Made by a program: the position numbers and the translations under genes
Notes under the pieces: model-generated
Seen by the model: the letters and a program-made list of their open reading frames with translations, nothing else
What the model was told of the DNA's origin: nothing
Database searches by the model: none
Assembly (NCBI RefSeq): GCF_010211755.1
Contig: NZ_PDWR01000006.1
Coordinates: 83,623 to 147,622, forward strand
Reading direction: 5' to 3'
Source of the DNA: Pseudoxanthomonas sangjuensis
Lineage (GTDB): Bacteria; Pseudomonadota; Gammaproteobacteria; Xanthomonadales; Xanthomonadaceae
Length of the DNA: 64,000 nucleotides
Part shown: piece after piece, positions 1 through 8,151 of the stretch
Numbering within the stretch: the stretch's first letter is position 1
Layout: each line of letters opens with the position of its first letter

Positions 1-1
1 C

Positions 2-649
2 GCGCTGTGGTACCAGGGCGAATCCAACACCGGCCAGCCCGCGGCCTACCGCGACCTGCTGCGCGCCTACCGCGACGACCTGCGCGCGCACTTCGGCAAG
101 GACCTGCCCCTGTTCGTCGTGCAACTGGCGAACTTCGGCCCTGCGCCGACCCGGCCGACCGAAAGCGGCTGGGCCGAACTGCGCGAGGTGCAGCGCGAAG
201 TCGCCGCCGAGGACCCGCGCACCGGGCTCGCGGTCGCGATCGACATCGGCGACCGCTACGACATCCATCCGGCGAACAAGCAGGAACTCGGCCGCCGCCT
301 GGCCCGCGCCGCGCGCCGCGTGGTCTACGGCGAGAAGATCGCCGAGACCGGCCCGGTGCCGTTGTCGGCGAAGCGGGAAGGCGACGCGGTCGTGGTGGCG
401 TTCGGCGACGTCGCCGGCAGGCTCGTTGCCTATGGTTACGACAAGCCGATCGGCTTCGAACTGTGCGGCAGCGGGCCGGGCTCGTGCCGCTACGCCGATG
501 CCGAAATCCGCGGCGCCGGCGAAGTCGTGCTGCGCGCGCCGGTCGCGAACCCGACGCGCGTCCGCCATGCCTGGGCCGACAGCCCCATCGTCACCCTGTT
601 CGACGGCGACGGCCTGCCGGCCGGGCCGTTCGAACTCGAGGTTCCCTGA
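2..649 (+). CDS. sialate O-acetylesterase (SASA-type carbohydrate esterase), 3' part only
   Basis: The reading frame is open from the left edge and ends with TGA at 647-649, so the start and the catalytic serine lie outside the window. The visible part opens with ALWYQGESN, a conserved block of SASA (SGNH-hydrolase-like) sialate O-acetylesterases. Further on, DIHPANK carries the Asp-x-x-His pair expected to complete the catalytic triad. A C-terminal beta-rich domain follows (about residues 120-215). Related enzymes near xylanase genes remove acetyl groups from xylan or its oligomers, usually in the periplasm. It sits 23 bp ahead of the ManD gene on the same strand and is probably co-transcribed with it. 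Family is confident; substrate is inferred from the surrounding xylan genes. Confidence 0.85.
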   Translation, partial: ALWYQGESNTGQPAAYRDLLRAYRDDLRAHFGKDLPLFVVQLANFGPAPTRPTESGWAELREVQREVAAEDPRTGLAVAIDIGDRYDIHPANKQELGRRLARAARRVVYGEKIAETGPVPLSAKREGDAVVVAFGDVAGRLVAYGYDKPIGFELCGSGPGSCRYADAEIRGAGEVVLRAPVANPTRVRHAWADSPIVTLFDGDGLPAGPFELEVP

Positions 650-672
650 CCGCATTCCCCGCGAGCGCATCC

Positions 673-1941
673 ATGAGCAAGCAAACCGGCAAGAACGCCG
701 CCAGCGAAACCGCCACCCACGGCTCCGTGCGCGACCGCGAGATCGTCGACGCGAAGGTCATCGTCACCTGCCCGGGGCGCAACTTCGTCACCCTGAAGAT
801 CACCACGCGCTCGGGCGTCACCGGCCTCGGCGACGCCACCCTCAACGGCCGCGAGCTCGCGGTCGCTTCGTACCTGCAGGACCACCTGGTCCCGAACCTG
901 ATCGGCCGCGACGCCGGCCGCATCGAGGACATCTTCCAGTTCTTCTATCGCGGCGCGTACTGGCGGCGCGGCCCGGTGACGATGAGCGCGATCGCCGCGG
1001 TCGACGTCGCGCTGTGGGACATCCTCGGCAAGATGGCCGGGCTGCCGATCTACCGGCTGCTCGGCGGCCGCTCGCGCGAGGGCGCGCTGGTCTACGGCCA
1101 CGCCAACGGCCGCGACATCGCCGAGGCCAGCGACGCGGTCGGCCGTTTCATCGAGCAGGGCTTCCTCGCGGTGCGCGCGCAGTGCGGCGTGCCGGGGGTG
1201 AAGAAGGCCTACGGCGTTTCCAGCGCCAGGGGCTACGAGCCGGCCGAGAGCGAGCTGCCGGCGGAGACCGTGTGGAACACGCCACGCTACCTCGAAGTGG
1301 CGCCGAAGCTGTTCGAACGGCTGCGCAAGGACCACGGCAACCACGTCGAGCTGCTGCACGACGTGCACCACCGGCTCAGCCCGATCGAGGCGGCGCGGCT
1401 GGCGAAGAGCCTGGAGCCGTACCGCCTGTTCTGGCTGGAGGACGCCACGCCCGCCGAGAACCAGCACTCGTTCGAGCTGATCCGCCAGCACTCGGTCACG
1501 CCGCTCGCGGTCGGCGAGGTGTTCAACTCGATCTGGGACTGCAAGCACCTGATCGAGAACCAGCTGATCGACTACATCCGCACGACGATCGTGCACGGCG
1601 GCGGCATCAGCCACATCCGCCGCCTCGCCGACTTCGCCGCGCTGCACCAGGTGCGCACCGGCTTCCACGGCGCCACCGACCTGTCGCCGGTGACGATGGG
1701 CGCGGCGCTGCACTTCGACACCTGGGCGCCGAACTTCGGCATCCAGGAATACATGTTCCATACCGGGGAAACCGACGCGGTGTTCCCGCACGACTACGAA
1801 TTCCGCGACGGCCGCCTGCACGTCGGCGACACGCCGGGCCACGGCGTTGCCCTCGACGAGAAGCTGGCGAAGAAGTACCCGTATTCGCCGAAGCAGCTGC
1901 CGATCGCGCGGCTGCAGGACGGCTCGATGTGGGATTGGTGA
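673..1941 (+). CDS. manD: D-mannonate dehydratase, ManD/RspA type (enolase superfamily)
   Basis: A 422-residue enolase-superfamily protein of normal length. It matches the ManD subgroup closely: [11 protein letters not shown] near the start, [12 protein letters not shown] in the mobile loop, LLHDVHH with an acidic metal ligand, [20 protein letters not shown], and the C-terminal [15 protein letters not shown] block. It converts D-mannonate to 2-keto-3-deoxygluconate in the cytoplasm. The neighbouring UxuB and UxaC genes supply the two preceding steps from glucuronate, so this enzyme appears to stand in for the unrelated UxuA, which is absent here. ATG at 673 follows AGCGCATCC without a strong ribosome site. 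Its stop lies 5 bp before the GH43 start, consistent with an operon. Confidence 0.95.
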   Translation: MSKQTGKNAASETATHGSVRDREIVDAKVIVTCPGRNFVTLKITTRSGVTGLGDATLNGRELAVASYLQDHLVPNLIGRDAGRIEDIFQFFYRGAYWRRGPVTMSAIAAVDVALWDILGKMAGLPIYRLLGGRSREGALVYGHANGRDIAEASDAVGRFIEQGFLAVRAQCGVPGVKKAYGVSSARGYEPAESELPAETVWNTPRYLEVAPKLFERLRKDHGNHVELLHDVHHRLSPIEAARLAKSLEPYRLFWLEDATPAENQHSFELIRQHSVTPLAVGEVFNSIWDCKHLIENQLIDYIRTTIVHGGGISHIRRLADFAALHQVRTGFHGATDLSPVTMGAALHFDTWAPNFGIQEYMFHTGETDAVFPHDYEFRDGRLHVGDTPGHGVALDEKLAKKYPYSPKQLPIARLQDGSMWDW

Positions 1942-1946
1942 GACCG

Positions 1947-3614
1947 ATGCGAACCGCAGGATTCGCATTGCTGTCGCTATTGCTTGCCGCGCCCGCCGCA
2001 TGGGCGCAACAGGCGGTCGCATTCGACTGGTTCGAATATGTCGGCAAGGATGCGGCCTTCGAACAGCCGCTGCCGCCGGGCCACTACCGCAACCCGATCC
2101 TCGCCGGCTTCCATCCGGACCCGGGCATCGCCCGCGCCGGCGACAAGTACTACCTGGTCAACTCGACGTTCGGGTACTTCCCCGGCATCCCGGTGTTCGA
2201 AAGCGACGACCTGGTGCACTGGCGGCAGATCGGAAGTGTCATCGACCGGCCTTCGCAACTGGACTTCGACGGCCTGCAACTGTCGCGTGGCGTGTTCGCG
2301 CCGACCATCTCGTTCCACGGCGGCACGTTCTACGTGCTCAACACCGCGGTCGACAGCGGCGGCAACTACATCGTCACCGCGAAGGATCCGGCGGGGCCGT
2401 GGTCCGAGCCGGTATGGCTGCCGACGGTCGGCGGCATCGACACCTCGCTGTTCTTCGACGACGACGGCAAGGCCTACCTGCTCAACAACGACGCGCCGGA
2501 AGGCGAGCCGCTGTACGACGGGCATCGTGCGATCTGGCTGCGCGAATTCGACCTGGAGAAACTGCAGCCGGCCGGCGAAGCGAAGGTCGTCGTCAATGGC
2601 GGCATGGACATCGCGCAGAAGCCGATCTGGATCGAAGGCCCGCACCTCTACAAGCGCGACGGCTGGTACTACCTGTCCTGCGCCGAGGGCGGCACCGGCC
2701 CGCAGCATTCGCAGGTGGTCGCGCGCAGCCGCAACGTGTGGGGGCCGTATGTTCCCTACGAGCACAACCCGATCCTGACCCAGCGCGACCTGCCCGACGA
2801 TCGCGCCGAACCGGTGACCAACGCCGGCCATGCCGACCTGGTCGAAGGCAGGGACGGCCGGTGGTGGGCGGTGTTCCTGGCCAGCCGCAACTACGGCGGC
2901 ACGCACTACAACACCGGGCGCGAAACGTATTTGCTCCCGGTCGAATGGAAGGACGGCTGGCCCACCATCCTCGAGCACGGCCGCGCGATCCCGCGCGTGG
3001 CGCCGGCGCCGTCATGGGTGCAGGGCGCGGCGCGGCAGGCGCCGCTGAGCGGCAACTTCGCCTGGCGCGACGAATTCGACCAGCCACGACTCGACCGCGC
3101 CTGGCTGCGGGTGCGCGTGCCGAAGACCGCGTGGGCCGATCTCGCCGCAAGGCCCGGTGCGTTGACCATCCATCCGCTGGCCGAGAACCTCGACACGCTG
3201 CGCAACCCTTCGTTCCTCGCCCGTCGCCAGCAGCACCTGGTCTTCGAGGCCAGCACCGCGCTCGACGTGCCGGCGCGGCCCGGCGTCGCCGCCGGCATCG
3301 CCGCGTTCCAGAACGAGGCGCACTGGTACTTCCTCGGCGTGCGCCGCACCGCAGGCGGCAAGGCGCAGCTGTTCCTGGAAAAGAGCGCCGGCAAGCCGGC
3401 CGAGACCATCGCGACGGCCACGCTCGCGGCGGGCAAGACGCTGAAACTGAAGATCGCCGGCAACGAAGGCGCGTATTCGTTCGGCTACGACGACGGCGAC
3501 GGCTGGCGATGGCTGCGGCAGGGCGAAGACGGAACCATCCTCAGCACCGACGTCGCCGGCGGCTTCGTCGGCGCGACGCTGGGGCCGTACGCGCGCAGCG
3601 AGGAATCCGAGTAA
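1947..3614 (+). CDS. glycoside hydrolase family 43, beta-xylosidase/alpha-arabinofuranosidase, secreted
   Basis: A 555-residue protein with a signal peptide (hydrophobic stretch followed by AAWAQ, residues 1-23). A GH43 five-bladed propeller covers about residues 45-340 and a C-terminal beta-sandwich about 355-550, the usual layout of GH43 xylosidases. The catalytic base lies in FHPDPGIAR, the pKa-modulating Asp in GGIDTSLFFDDDG and the general acid Glu in PIWIEGPHLYKRDG. The expected role is release of xylose or arabinose from xylo-oligosaccharides in the periplasm. It starts 5 bp after manD and ends 14 bp before the GH3 gene, so the three are likely one transcript. Xylosidase versus arabinofuranosidase activity cannot be settled from sequence alone. 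Confidence 0.92.
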   Translation: MRTAGFALLSLLLAAPAAWAQQAVAFDWFEYVGKDAAFEQPLPPGHYRNPILAGFHPDPGIARAGDKYYLVNSTFGYFPGIPVFESDDLVHWRQIGSVIDRPSQLDFDGLQLSRGVFAPTISFHGGTFYVLNTAVDSGGNYIVTAKDPAGPWSEPVWLPTVGGIDTSLFFDDDGKAYLLNNDAPEGEPLYDGHRAIWLREFDLEKLQPAGEAKVVVNGGMDIAQKPIWIEGPHLYKRDGWYYLSCAEGGTGPQHSQVVARSRNVWGPYVPYEHNPILTQRDLPDDRAEPVTNAGHADLVEGRDGRWWAVFLASRNYGGTHYNTGRETYLLPVEWKDGWPTILEHGRAIPRVAPAPSWVQGAARQAPLSGNFAWRDEFDQPRLDRAWLRVRVPKTAWADLAARPGALTIHPLAENLDTLRNPSFLARRQQHLVFEASTALDVPARPGVAAGIAAFQNEAHWYFLGVRRTAGGKAQLFLEKSAGKPAETIATATLAAGKTLKLKIAGNEGAYSFGYDDGDGWRWLRQGEDGTILSTDVAGGFVGATLGPYARSEESE

Positions 3615-3628
3615 CCACGGGAGCGGAG

Positions 3629-6304
3629 ATGGGCATCGTGATCAAATCCATGGCGGCCGGCATCCTCGTCGCATTGTCGTGCGCCGCATCGGCGCCGGCC
3701 ATCGCGCAAGCGGCGGATCCGAAGCCGGCCTACCTCGACACCGCGCGCGGCTTCGAGGAACGCGCCGCCGACCTGGTCGCGCGACTGACGCTGGAGGAAA
3801 AGGCCGCGCTGATGCAGCACGACAACCCGGCGATCCCGCGGCTCGGCATCCCCGCCTACGACTGGTGGAACGAGGCCCTGCACGGCGTGGCCCGCGCCGG
3901 CGCGGCGACTTCGTTCCCGCAGGCGATCGGGCTGGCGGCGACCTTCGACGTGCCGCTGATGGACGAGGTCTCGGAAACCATCAGCGACGAGGCGCGCGCC
4001 AAGCACCACGAAGCCCTGCGCCGCGGCGAGCACGGCCGCTACCAGGGCCTGACCTTCTGGTCGCCGAACATCAACATCTTCCGCGACCCGCGCTGGGGCC
4101 GCGGCCAGGAGACCTACGGCGAGGACCCGTATCTCACGTCGCGCATGGGCGTCAGCTTCGTCCGCGGCCTGCAGGGCGACGATCCCAAGTACCGCAAGCT
4201 CGACGCCACCGCGAAGCACTTCGCCGTGCACAGCGGCCCCGAGGCCGACCGCCACCACTTCGACGTGCATCCGTCGAAGCGCGACCTGTACGAAACCTAC
4301 CTGCCGGCGTTCGAGGCGCTGGTCAAGGAAGGGCAGGTCGCCGCGGTGATGGGCGCGTACAACCGCGTCTACGGCGAATCGGCCAGCGCCAGCAAGTTCC
4401 TGTTGCAGGACGTGCTGCGCCGCGACTGGGGTTACAAGGGCTACGTGCTGTCCGACTGCTGGGCGATCGAGGACATCTGGAAGCGCCACAGGATCGTCGC
4501 CACCGTCGAGGAAGCCGTCGCGCTCGCGGTGAAGAACGGCGACGACCTCAACTGCGGCAACAGCTACGCGAAGGCGCTGCCGGCGGCGGTGAAGCAGGGC
4601 CTGATCACCGAGGCCGAGCTCGACGCGTCGCTGCAGCGGCTGGTCGCCGCGCGCATGCGGCTGGGCATGTTCGACCCGCCGGAGGACGTGCGCTGGGCGC
4701 AGATCCCGTACTCGGTCAACCAGGCACCGGAACACGACGCGCTGGCGCGCCGCGCCGCGCAGGAATCGATCGTGCTGCTGAAGAACGACGGCATCCTGCC
4801 GCTGTCCAAGCGGCTCAGGCGCGTCGCGGTGATCGGCCCGACCGCCGACGACGTGATGGCGCTGCTGGGCAACTACTACGGCACGCCGGCCGACCCGGTG
4901 ACCATCCTGCGCGGCATCCGCGAAGCGCTGCCGGATGCCGAGGTGGTCTACGCGCGCGGCGTCGACCTGGTCGAGGGGCGCGACGACCCGGCGGCCACGC
5001 CGCTCATCGAAGCGCAGTACCTGCGACCGGAGCCCGGTTCCAGCGAGCGCGGCCTGCGCGGCGAGTACTTCCGCAACAAGGACCTGTCGGGCAAGCCGGT
5101 GCTCGTGCGCGTGGACCCGCAGATCGCGTTCCGCTGGGACCGCGGTTCGCCCACCGACAACCTGATGGCACGCGGCGAGGCCGGTCCGGACAACGCCGTG
5201 CCCAACGACGGTTTCGGCATCCGCTGGAGCGGCCAGCTGCTGCCACCGGTGAGCGGCCAGTACCGGCTGGAGGCCGCGGCCAACGACGGCATGCGCCTGT
5301 ACCTGGACGGCAAGCGGCTCATCGACCACTGGGAGGATGCCGAGCGCCTGCGTGCGGACAGCGTCACCGTCGCGCTGGAGGCCGGCCGCGCCTACGACAT
5401 CCGCCTGGAGTACTACGAGAACGAGCGCGATTCGGCGGTGCGCCTGGCCTGGGCGCGGCCCGGCGCGCAGCCGCCGTTCGAGCAGGCGCTGGAAGCGGCG
5501 CGCAGCGCCGACGCGGTGGTGTTCGTCGGCGGCCTGACCGGCGACGTCGAGGGCGAGGAGATGCGCGTCGACTATCCGGGCTTCGCCGGCGGCGACCGCA
5601 CCGACCTGCGCCTGCCGGCCACGCAGCGCAAGCTGCTCGAGGCGCTGCACGCGACCGGCAAGCCGGTGGTGGCGGTGCTGACCACCGGTTCGGCGCTGGC
5701 GATCGACTGGGCGAAGCAGAACCTGCCGGCGATCCTCGTCGCGTGGTATCCCGGCCAGCGCGGCGGCAGTGCGGTCGCCGACGTGCTGTTCGGCGATGCC
5801 AACCCGGCCGGGCGCCTGCCGGTGACCTTCTACAAGGCCGACGAACGGCTGCCGGCGTTCGACGATTATTCGATGCGCGGCCGCACCTACCGCTATTTCG
5901 CCGGCGAACCGCTGTATCCGTTCGGCCACGGCCTGTCGTACACGCGCTTCGAGTACGCGAAGCTGCGCCTCGACGGCCGCCGCATCGACGCCGACCGGCA
6001 GGCGACCGTCTCGGTCCGCGTGCGCAACGCGGGCGACCGCGCCGGCGACGAAGTGGTGCAGTTGTACCTGCGCCCGATCGAGCCGCGGCGCGAGCGGGCG
6101 GCGAAGGAACTGCGCGGCTTCCAGCGCGTGCACCTGCAGCCGGGCGAGGAGCGCGAACTGTCGTTTCCGCTCGTGCCGCGAACCGACCTGCGCGTCTACG
6201 ACGACGCGGCCGGCCGCTACGTGGTCGACCCGGGCGAGTACGAGGTGCAGGTCGGCGCGTCGAGCGCGGACATCCGCGCGACGCAACGGTTCACGGTGAA
6301 GTAG
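3629..6304 (+). CDS. glycoside hydrolase family 3 beta-xylosidase/beta-glucosidase with PA14 insert, periplasmic
   Basis: An 891-residue GH3 enzyme with a signal peptide (ending near APAIAQAA). The N-terminal GH3 barrel covers about residues 45-360; GYVLSDCWAI holds the nucleophilic Asp. The C-terminal GH3 sandwich is split by a PA14 domain (roughly residues 470-610, with YRLEAAANDGMRLYLDG), and a fibronectin-III-like domain closes the protein. The -SDC- nucleophile context and PA14 insertion are seen in exo-beta-xylosidases and beta-glucosidases of plant-biomass loci. It would cleave xylobiose or xylo-oligomers to xylose. ATG 3629 follows GGAGCGGAG, a good ribosome site. UxuB begins 3 bp after its stop, so the hydrolase and catabolic genes are interleaved in one operon. 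Confidence 0.93.
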   Translation: MGIVIKSMAAGILVALSCAASAPAIAQAADPKPAYLDTARGFEERAADLVARLTLEEKAALMQHDNPAIPRLGIPAYDWWNEALHGVARAGAATSFPQAIGLAATFDVPLMDEVSETISDEARAKHHEALRRGEHGRYQGLTFWSPNINIFRDPRWGRGQETYGEDPYLTSRMGVSFVRGLQGDDPKYRKLDATAKHFAVHSGPEADRHHFDVHPSKRDLYETYLPAFEALVKEGQVAAVMGAYNRVYGESASASKFLLQDVLRRDWGYKGYVLSDCWAIEDIWKRHRIVATVEEAVALAVKNGDDLNCGNSYAKALPAAVKQGLITEAELDASLQRLVAARMRLGMFDPPEDVRWAQIPYSVNQAPEHDALARRAAQESIVLLKNDGILPLSKRLRRVAVIGPTADDVMALLGNYYGTPADPVTILRGIREALPDAEVVYARGVDLVEGRDDPAATPLIEAQYLRPEPGSSERGLRGEYFRNKDLSGKPVLVRVDPQIAFRWDRGSPTDNLMARGEAGPDNAVPNDGFGIRWSGQLLPPVSGQYRLEAAANDGMRLYLDGKRLIDHWEDAERLRADSVTVALEAGRAYDIRLEYYENERDSAVRLAWARPGAQPPFEQALEAARSADAVVFVGGLTGDVEGEEMRVDYPGFAGGDRTDLRLPATQRKLLEALHATGKPVVAVLTTGSALAIDWAKQNLPAILVAWYPGQRGGSAVADVLFGDANPAGRLPVTFYKADERLPAFDDYSMRGRTYRYFAGEPLYPFGHGLSYTRFEYAKLRLDGRRIDADRQATVSVRVRNAGDRAGDEVVQLYLRPIEPRRERAAKELRGFQRVHLQPGEERELSFPLVPRTDLRVYDDAAGRYVVDPGEYEVQVGASSADIRATQRFTVK

Positions 6305-6307
6305 CGC

Positions 6308-7777
6308 ATGGGGGCCGGCCGGCTTTCCGACGCCACCCTCGCGGCCGTGCCCGCGAGCGTCGCGCGCCCGCGCTACGACCGCGCGGCCACCCGCGTCGGC
6401 ATCGTCCACTTCGGTCCCGGCGCGTTCCACCGCGCGCACCAGGCGGCGTACCTCGACGACCTGCTCGCCGATGAGCCGGACTGGGCGATCTGCGCGGTTT
6501 CGCTGCACAGCACCGAGGTACGCGATGCGCTGCGCCCGCAGGACGGGCTGTACACGCTGGCCCTGCTCGGCGAAGCGACGCGGCTGCGCGTGATCGGATC
6601 GATCCGCGAGATCCTCGCCGCGCGCGACGAGCGCGACGCGGTGCTGGCCCGGCTGGCCGACCCGGCGGTGCGCATCGTCACCCTGACCATCACCGAAAAA
6701 GGCTATTGCCTGGCCGGCGACGATCTCGACTTCGCCCATCCGGAAATCGTCCACGACCTGGCGATGCCGGACGCGCCATGCAGCGCGATCGGCTTCGTCG
6801 TCGCCGGGCTGTCCGCGCGCCGCAGGGCCGGCCTGGCGGCGTACACCGTGCTCAGCTGCGACAACCTGGCCGACAACGGCGGCAAGCTGCGCCGCGCGGT
6901 GCTGCAGTACGCGCGCCGGCTCGACGCCGGCCTCGCCGGCTGGATCGAGTGCGAGGTCGCGTTTCCGCGCTCGATGGTCGACAGCATCACCCCGGCGACC
7001 GACGATGCCTTGCGCGGGCGCGTCTCGGCGCAGCTCGGCTGCGGCGACGCCTGGCCGGTGCAGCGCGAGGCCTACGCGCAATGGGTGATCGAGGACGACT
7101 TCCGCAACGGCCGCCCGGCGTTCGAGAAGGCCGGCGCCACGATCAGCGACGACATCGCCGGCTACGACCGCGCCAAGCTGCGCCTGCTCAACGGCCCGCA
7201 CTCGGCGCTGGCCTACCTCGGTTCGCTGCTGCGGATCGAGACCGTTGCCGAAGCGATGCGCGAACCGCGGCTGGCCGGGTTCATCGAACGGCTGATGCGC
7301 GAACACGTCGCACCCGGCCTCGCCGCGCCGGCGGGGTTCGACGCCACCGCCTACATCGATGCGATCCTCGAACGCTTCCGCAACCCGGCGATCGCGCACA
7401 AGCTCACGCAGATCGCCTGGGACGGCTCGCAGAAGCTGCCGGTGCGCATCTTCGGCACGATCGCCGACGCGCTGGCCGCGGGCCGCGGCATCGACGCGCT
7501 GTGCCTGCCGGTCGCGGCGTGGCTGCATTTCGTGCGCCGGCAGGCCAACGCCGGCGTGGCCCTGGTCGACCCGCTCGGTGACGTGCTGGTGTCGATCGCC
7601 ACGTCATGCAATGGCAATGCGCGGTACGATGTCGATGCCTTCCTCAAGCTCGATGCCGTGTTCGCCGGCATCCGCGGGGAAGCCCGTTTCGTCGCGGCCC
7701 TGCGCAACGCCTATGCCCGACTCGGCGACGCCACGCCGCAATCGGTGATGAAGGCACTGGCATGGGGAGGGACATGA
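6308..7777 (+). CDS. uxuB: D-mannonate oxidoreductase (fructuronate reductase), mannitol dehydrogenase family
   Basis: A 489-residue member of the long-chain mannitol dehydrogenase family, of normal length. The Rossmann start shows VGIVHFGPGAFHRAHQA; later come TLTITEKGYC, SCDNLADNGG and SMVDSITPATDD, all conserved in UxuB and mannitol-2-dehydrogenase. The catalytic lysine is expected in the central helical region around DRAKLRLLNGPHSALAYLG. It reduces D-fructuronate to D-mannonate with NADH in the cytoplasm, linking UxaC (17.6-19.0 kb) to ManD. The start lies 3 bp after the GH3 stop. It is the last gene of the cluster 2-7777; a region with overlapping inverted repeats follows. Confidence 0.93.
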   Translation: MGAGRLSDATLAAVPASVARPRYDRAATRVGIVHFGPGAFHRAHQAAYLDDLLADEPDWAICAVSLHSTEVRDALRPQDGLYTLALLGEATRLRVIGSIREILAARDERDAVLARLADPAVRIVTLTITEKGYCLAGDDLDFAHPEIVHDLAMPDAPCSAIGFVVAGLSARRRAGLAAYTVLSCDNLADNGGKLRRAVLQYARRLDAGLAGWIECEVAFPRSMVDSITPATDDALRGRVSAQLGCGDAWPVQREAYAQWVIEDDFRNGRPAFEKAGATISDDIAGYDRAKLRLLNGPHSALAYLGSLLRIETVAEAMREPRLAGFIERLMREHVAPGLAAPAGFDATAYIDAILERFRNPAIAHKLTQIAWDGSQKLPVRIFGTIADALAAGRGIDALCLPVAAWLHFVRRQANAGVALVDPLGDVLVSIATSCNGNARYDVDAFLKLDAVFAGIRGEARFVAALRNAYARLGDATPQSVMKALAWGGT

Positions 7778-7782
7778 CCCAC

Positions 7783-7838
7783 CATTGCCATCCATGCGCT
7801 CGCGATGGCAATGATCGAAACAGTCTCGATCATTGCCA
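7783..7838 (+). promoter_or_regulatory. two mutually exclusive hairpins (terminator/attenuator-like)
   Basis: CATTGCCATC (7783-7792) pairs perfectly with GATGGCAATG (7804-7813). TGGCAATGATCGA (7806-7818) also pairs perfectly, over 13 bp, with TCGATCATTGCCA (7826-7838) around a 7-base loop. Both hairpins use 7806-7813, so only one can form. They start 5 bp after the uxuB stop and are not followed by a U-tract. They could end or process the uxuB transcript, or be a remnant of a repeat element. The structures are read directly; the function is inferred. Confidence 0.5.
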
Positions 7839-8078
7839 CGGGAACCAAGACCCCACGCTCCTGGCGCTGACCGGGCGATGGAAGGCTTCGTCGTGCGCGG
7901 TGAGCTTGCCGATGGCGGCGATTCCGGCTGCGGTGCCGAAGTCGCGCATGCCGCCTGCAGCAGGAGGCCGGGACCAGGATCGCGCGGAAGATCGATTGCA
8001 TCTGAAACTCCATGCGGTGGTCGATTGACACGATGCAGCAAGCATTTCCGCCTGGAAAAGGCATCATTGGGCAATGGA

Positions 8079-8094
8079 ATGGTAGCGCTACCAT
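8079..8094. promoter_or_regulatory. LacI-family-type operator palindrome upstream of the GH9 gene
   Basis: ATGGTAGCGCTACCAT is a perfect 16-bp palindrome centred 65 bp before the GH9 start codon. The same 16 bases occur again at 22982-22997 ahead of the TonB-dependent receptor. GGTAGCGCTAnC sequences are known LacI-family operators of sugar regulons in Xanthomonas and relatives, with a central CG as here. No LacI-family regulator gene lies in the window, so it must act from elsewhere. Confidence 0.75.
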
Positions 8095-8151
8095 CCGATT
8101 CGCGCGTGCCGGCAGGCACGCCGATTCCGCAACAGGAAACCGGACGAGACG

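Larger units (their letters stand above)
7778..8151. other. intergenic region with overlapping inverted repeats, a lipoprotein-gene remnant and an operator
   Basis: No intact gene is seen in these 374 bp. The left end holds three copies of an 8-bp word (CATTGCCA or its complement) that form two mutually exclusive hairpins. On the minus strand from about 8013 down to 7840, two adjacent frames together resemble the start of a lipoprotein: MQSIFRAILVP in one frame, then LLLQAACATSAPQPE with a lipobox in the next. This suggests a decayed gene. At the right end is a perfect 16-bp palindrome, listed separately, ahead of the GH9 gene. Confidence 0.6.

Noticed and set aside
3485..7528. A 1347-codon open frame on the minus strand opposite the GH3 and uxuB genes
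   Set aside because: The plus strand has full-length, motif-complete GH3 and UxuB enzymes; the antisense frame has no family pattern.
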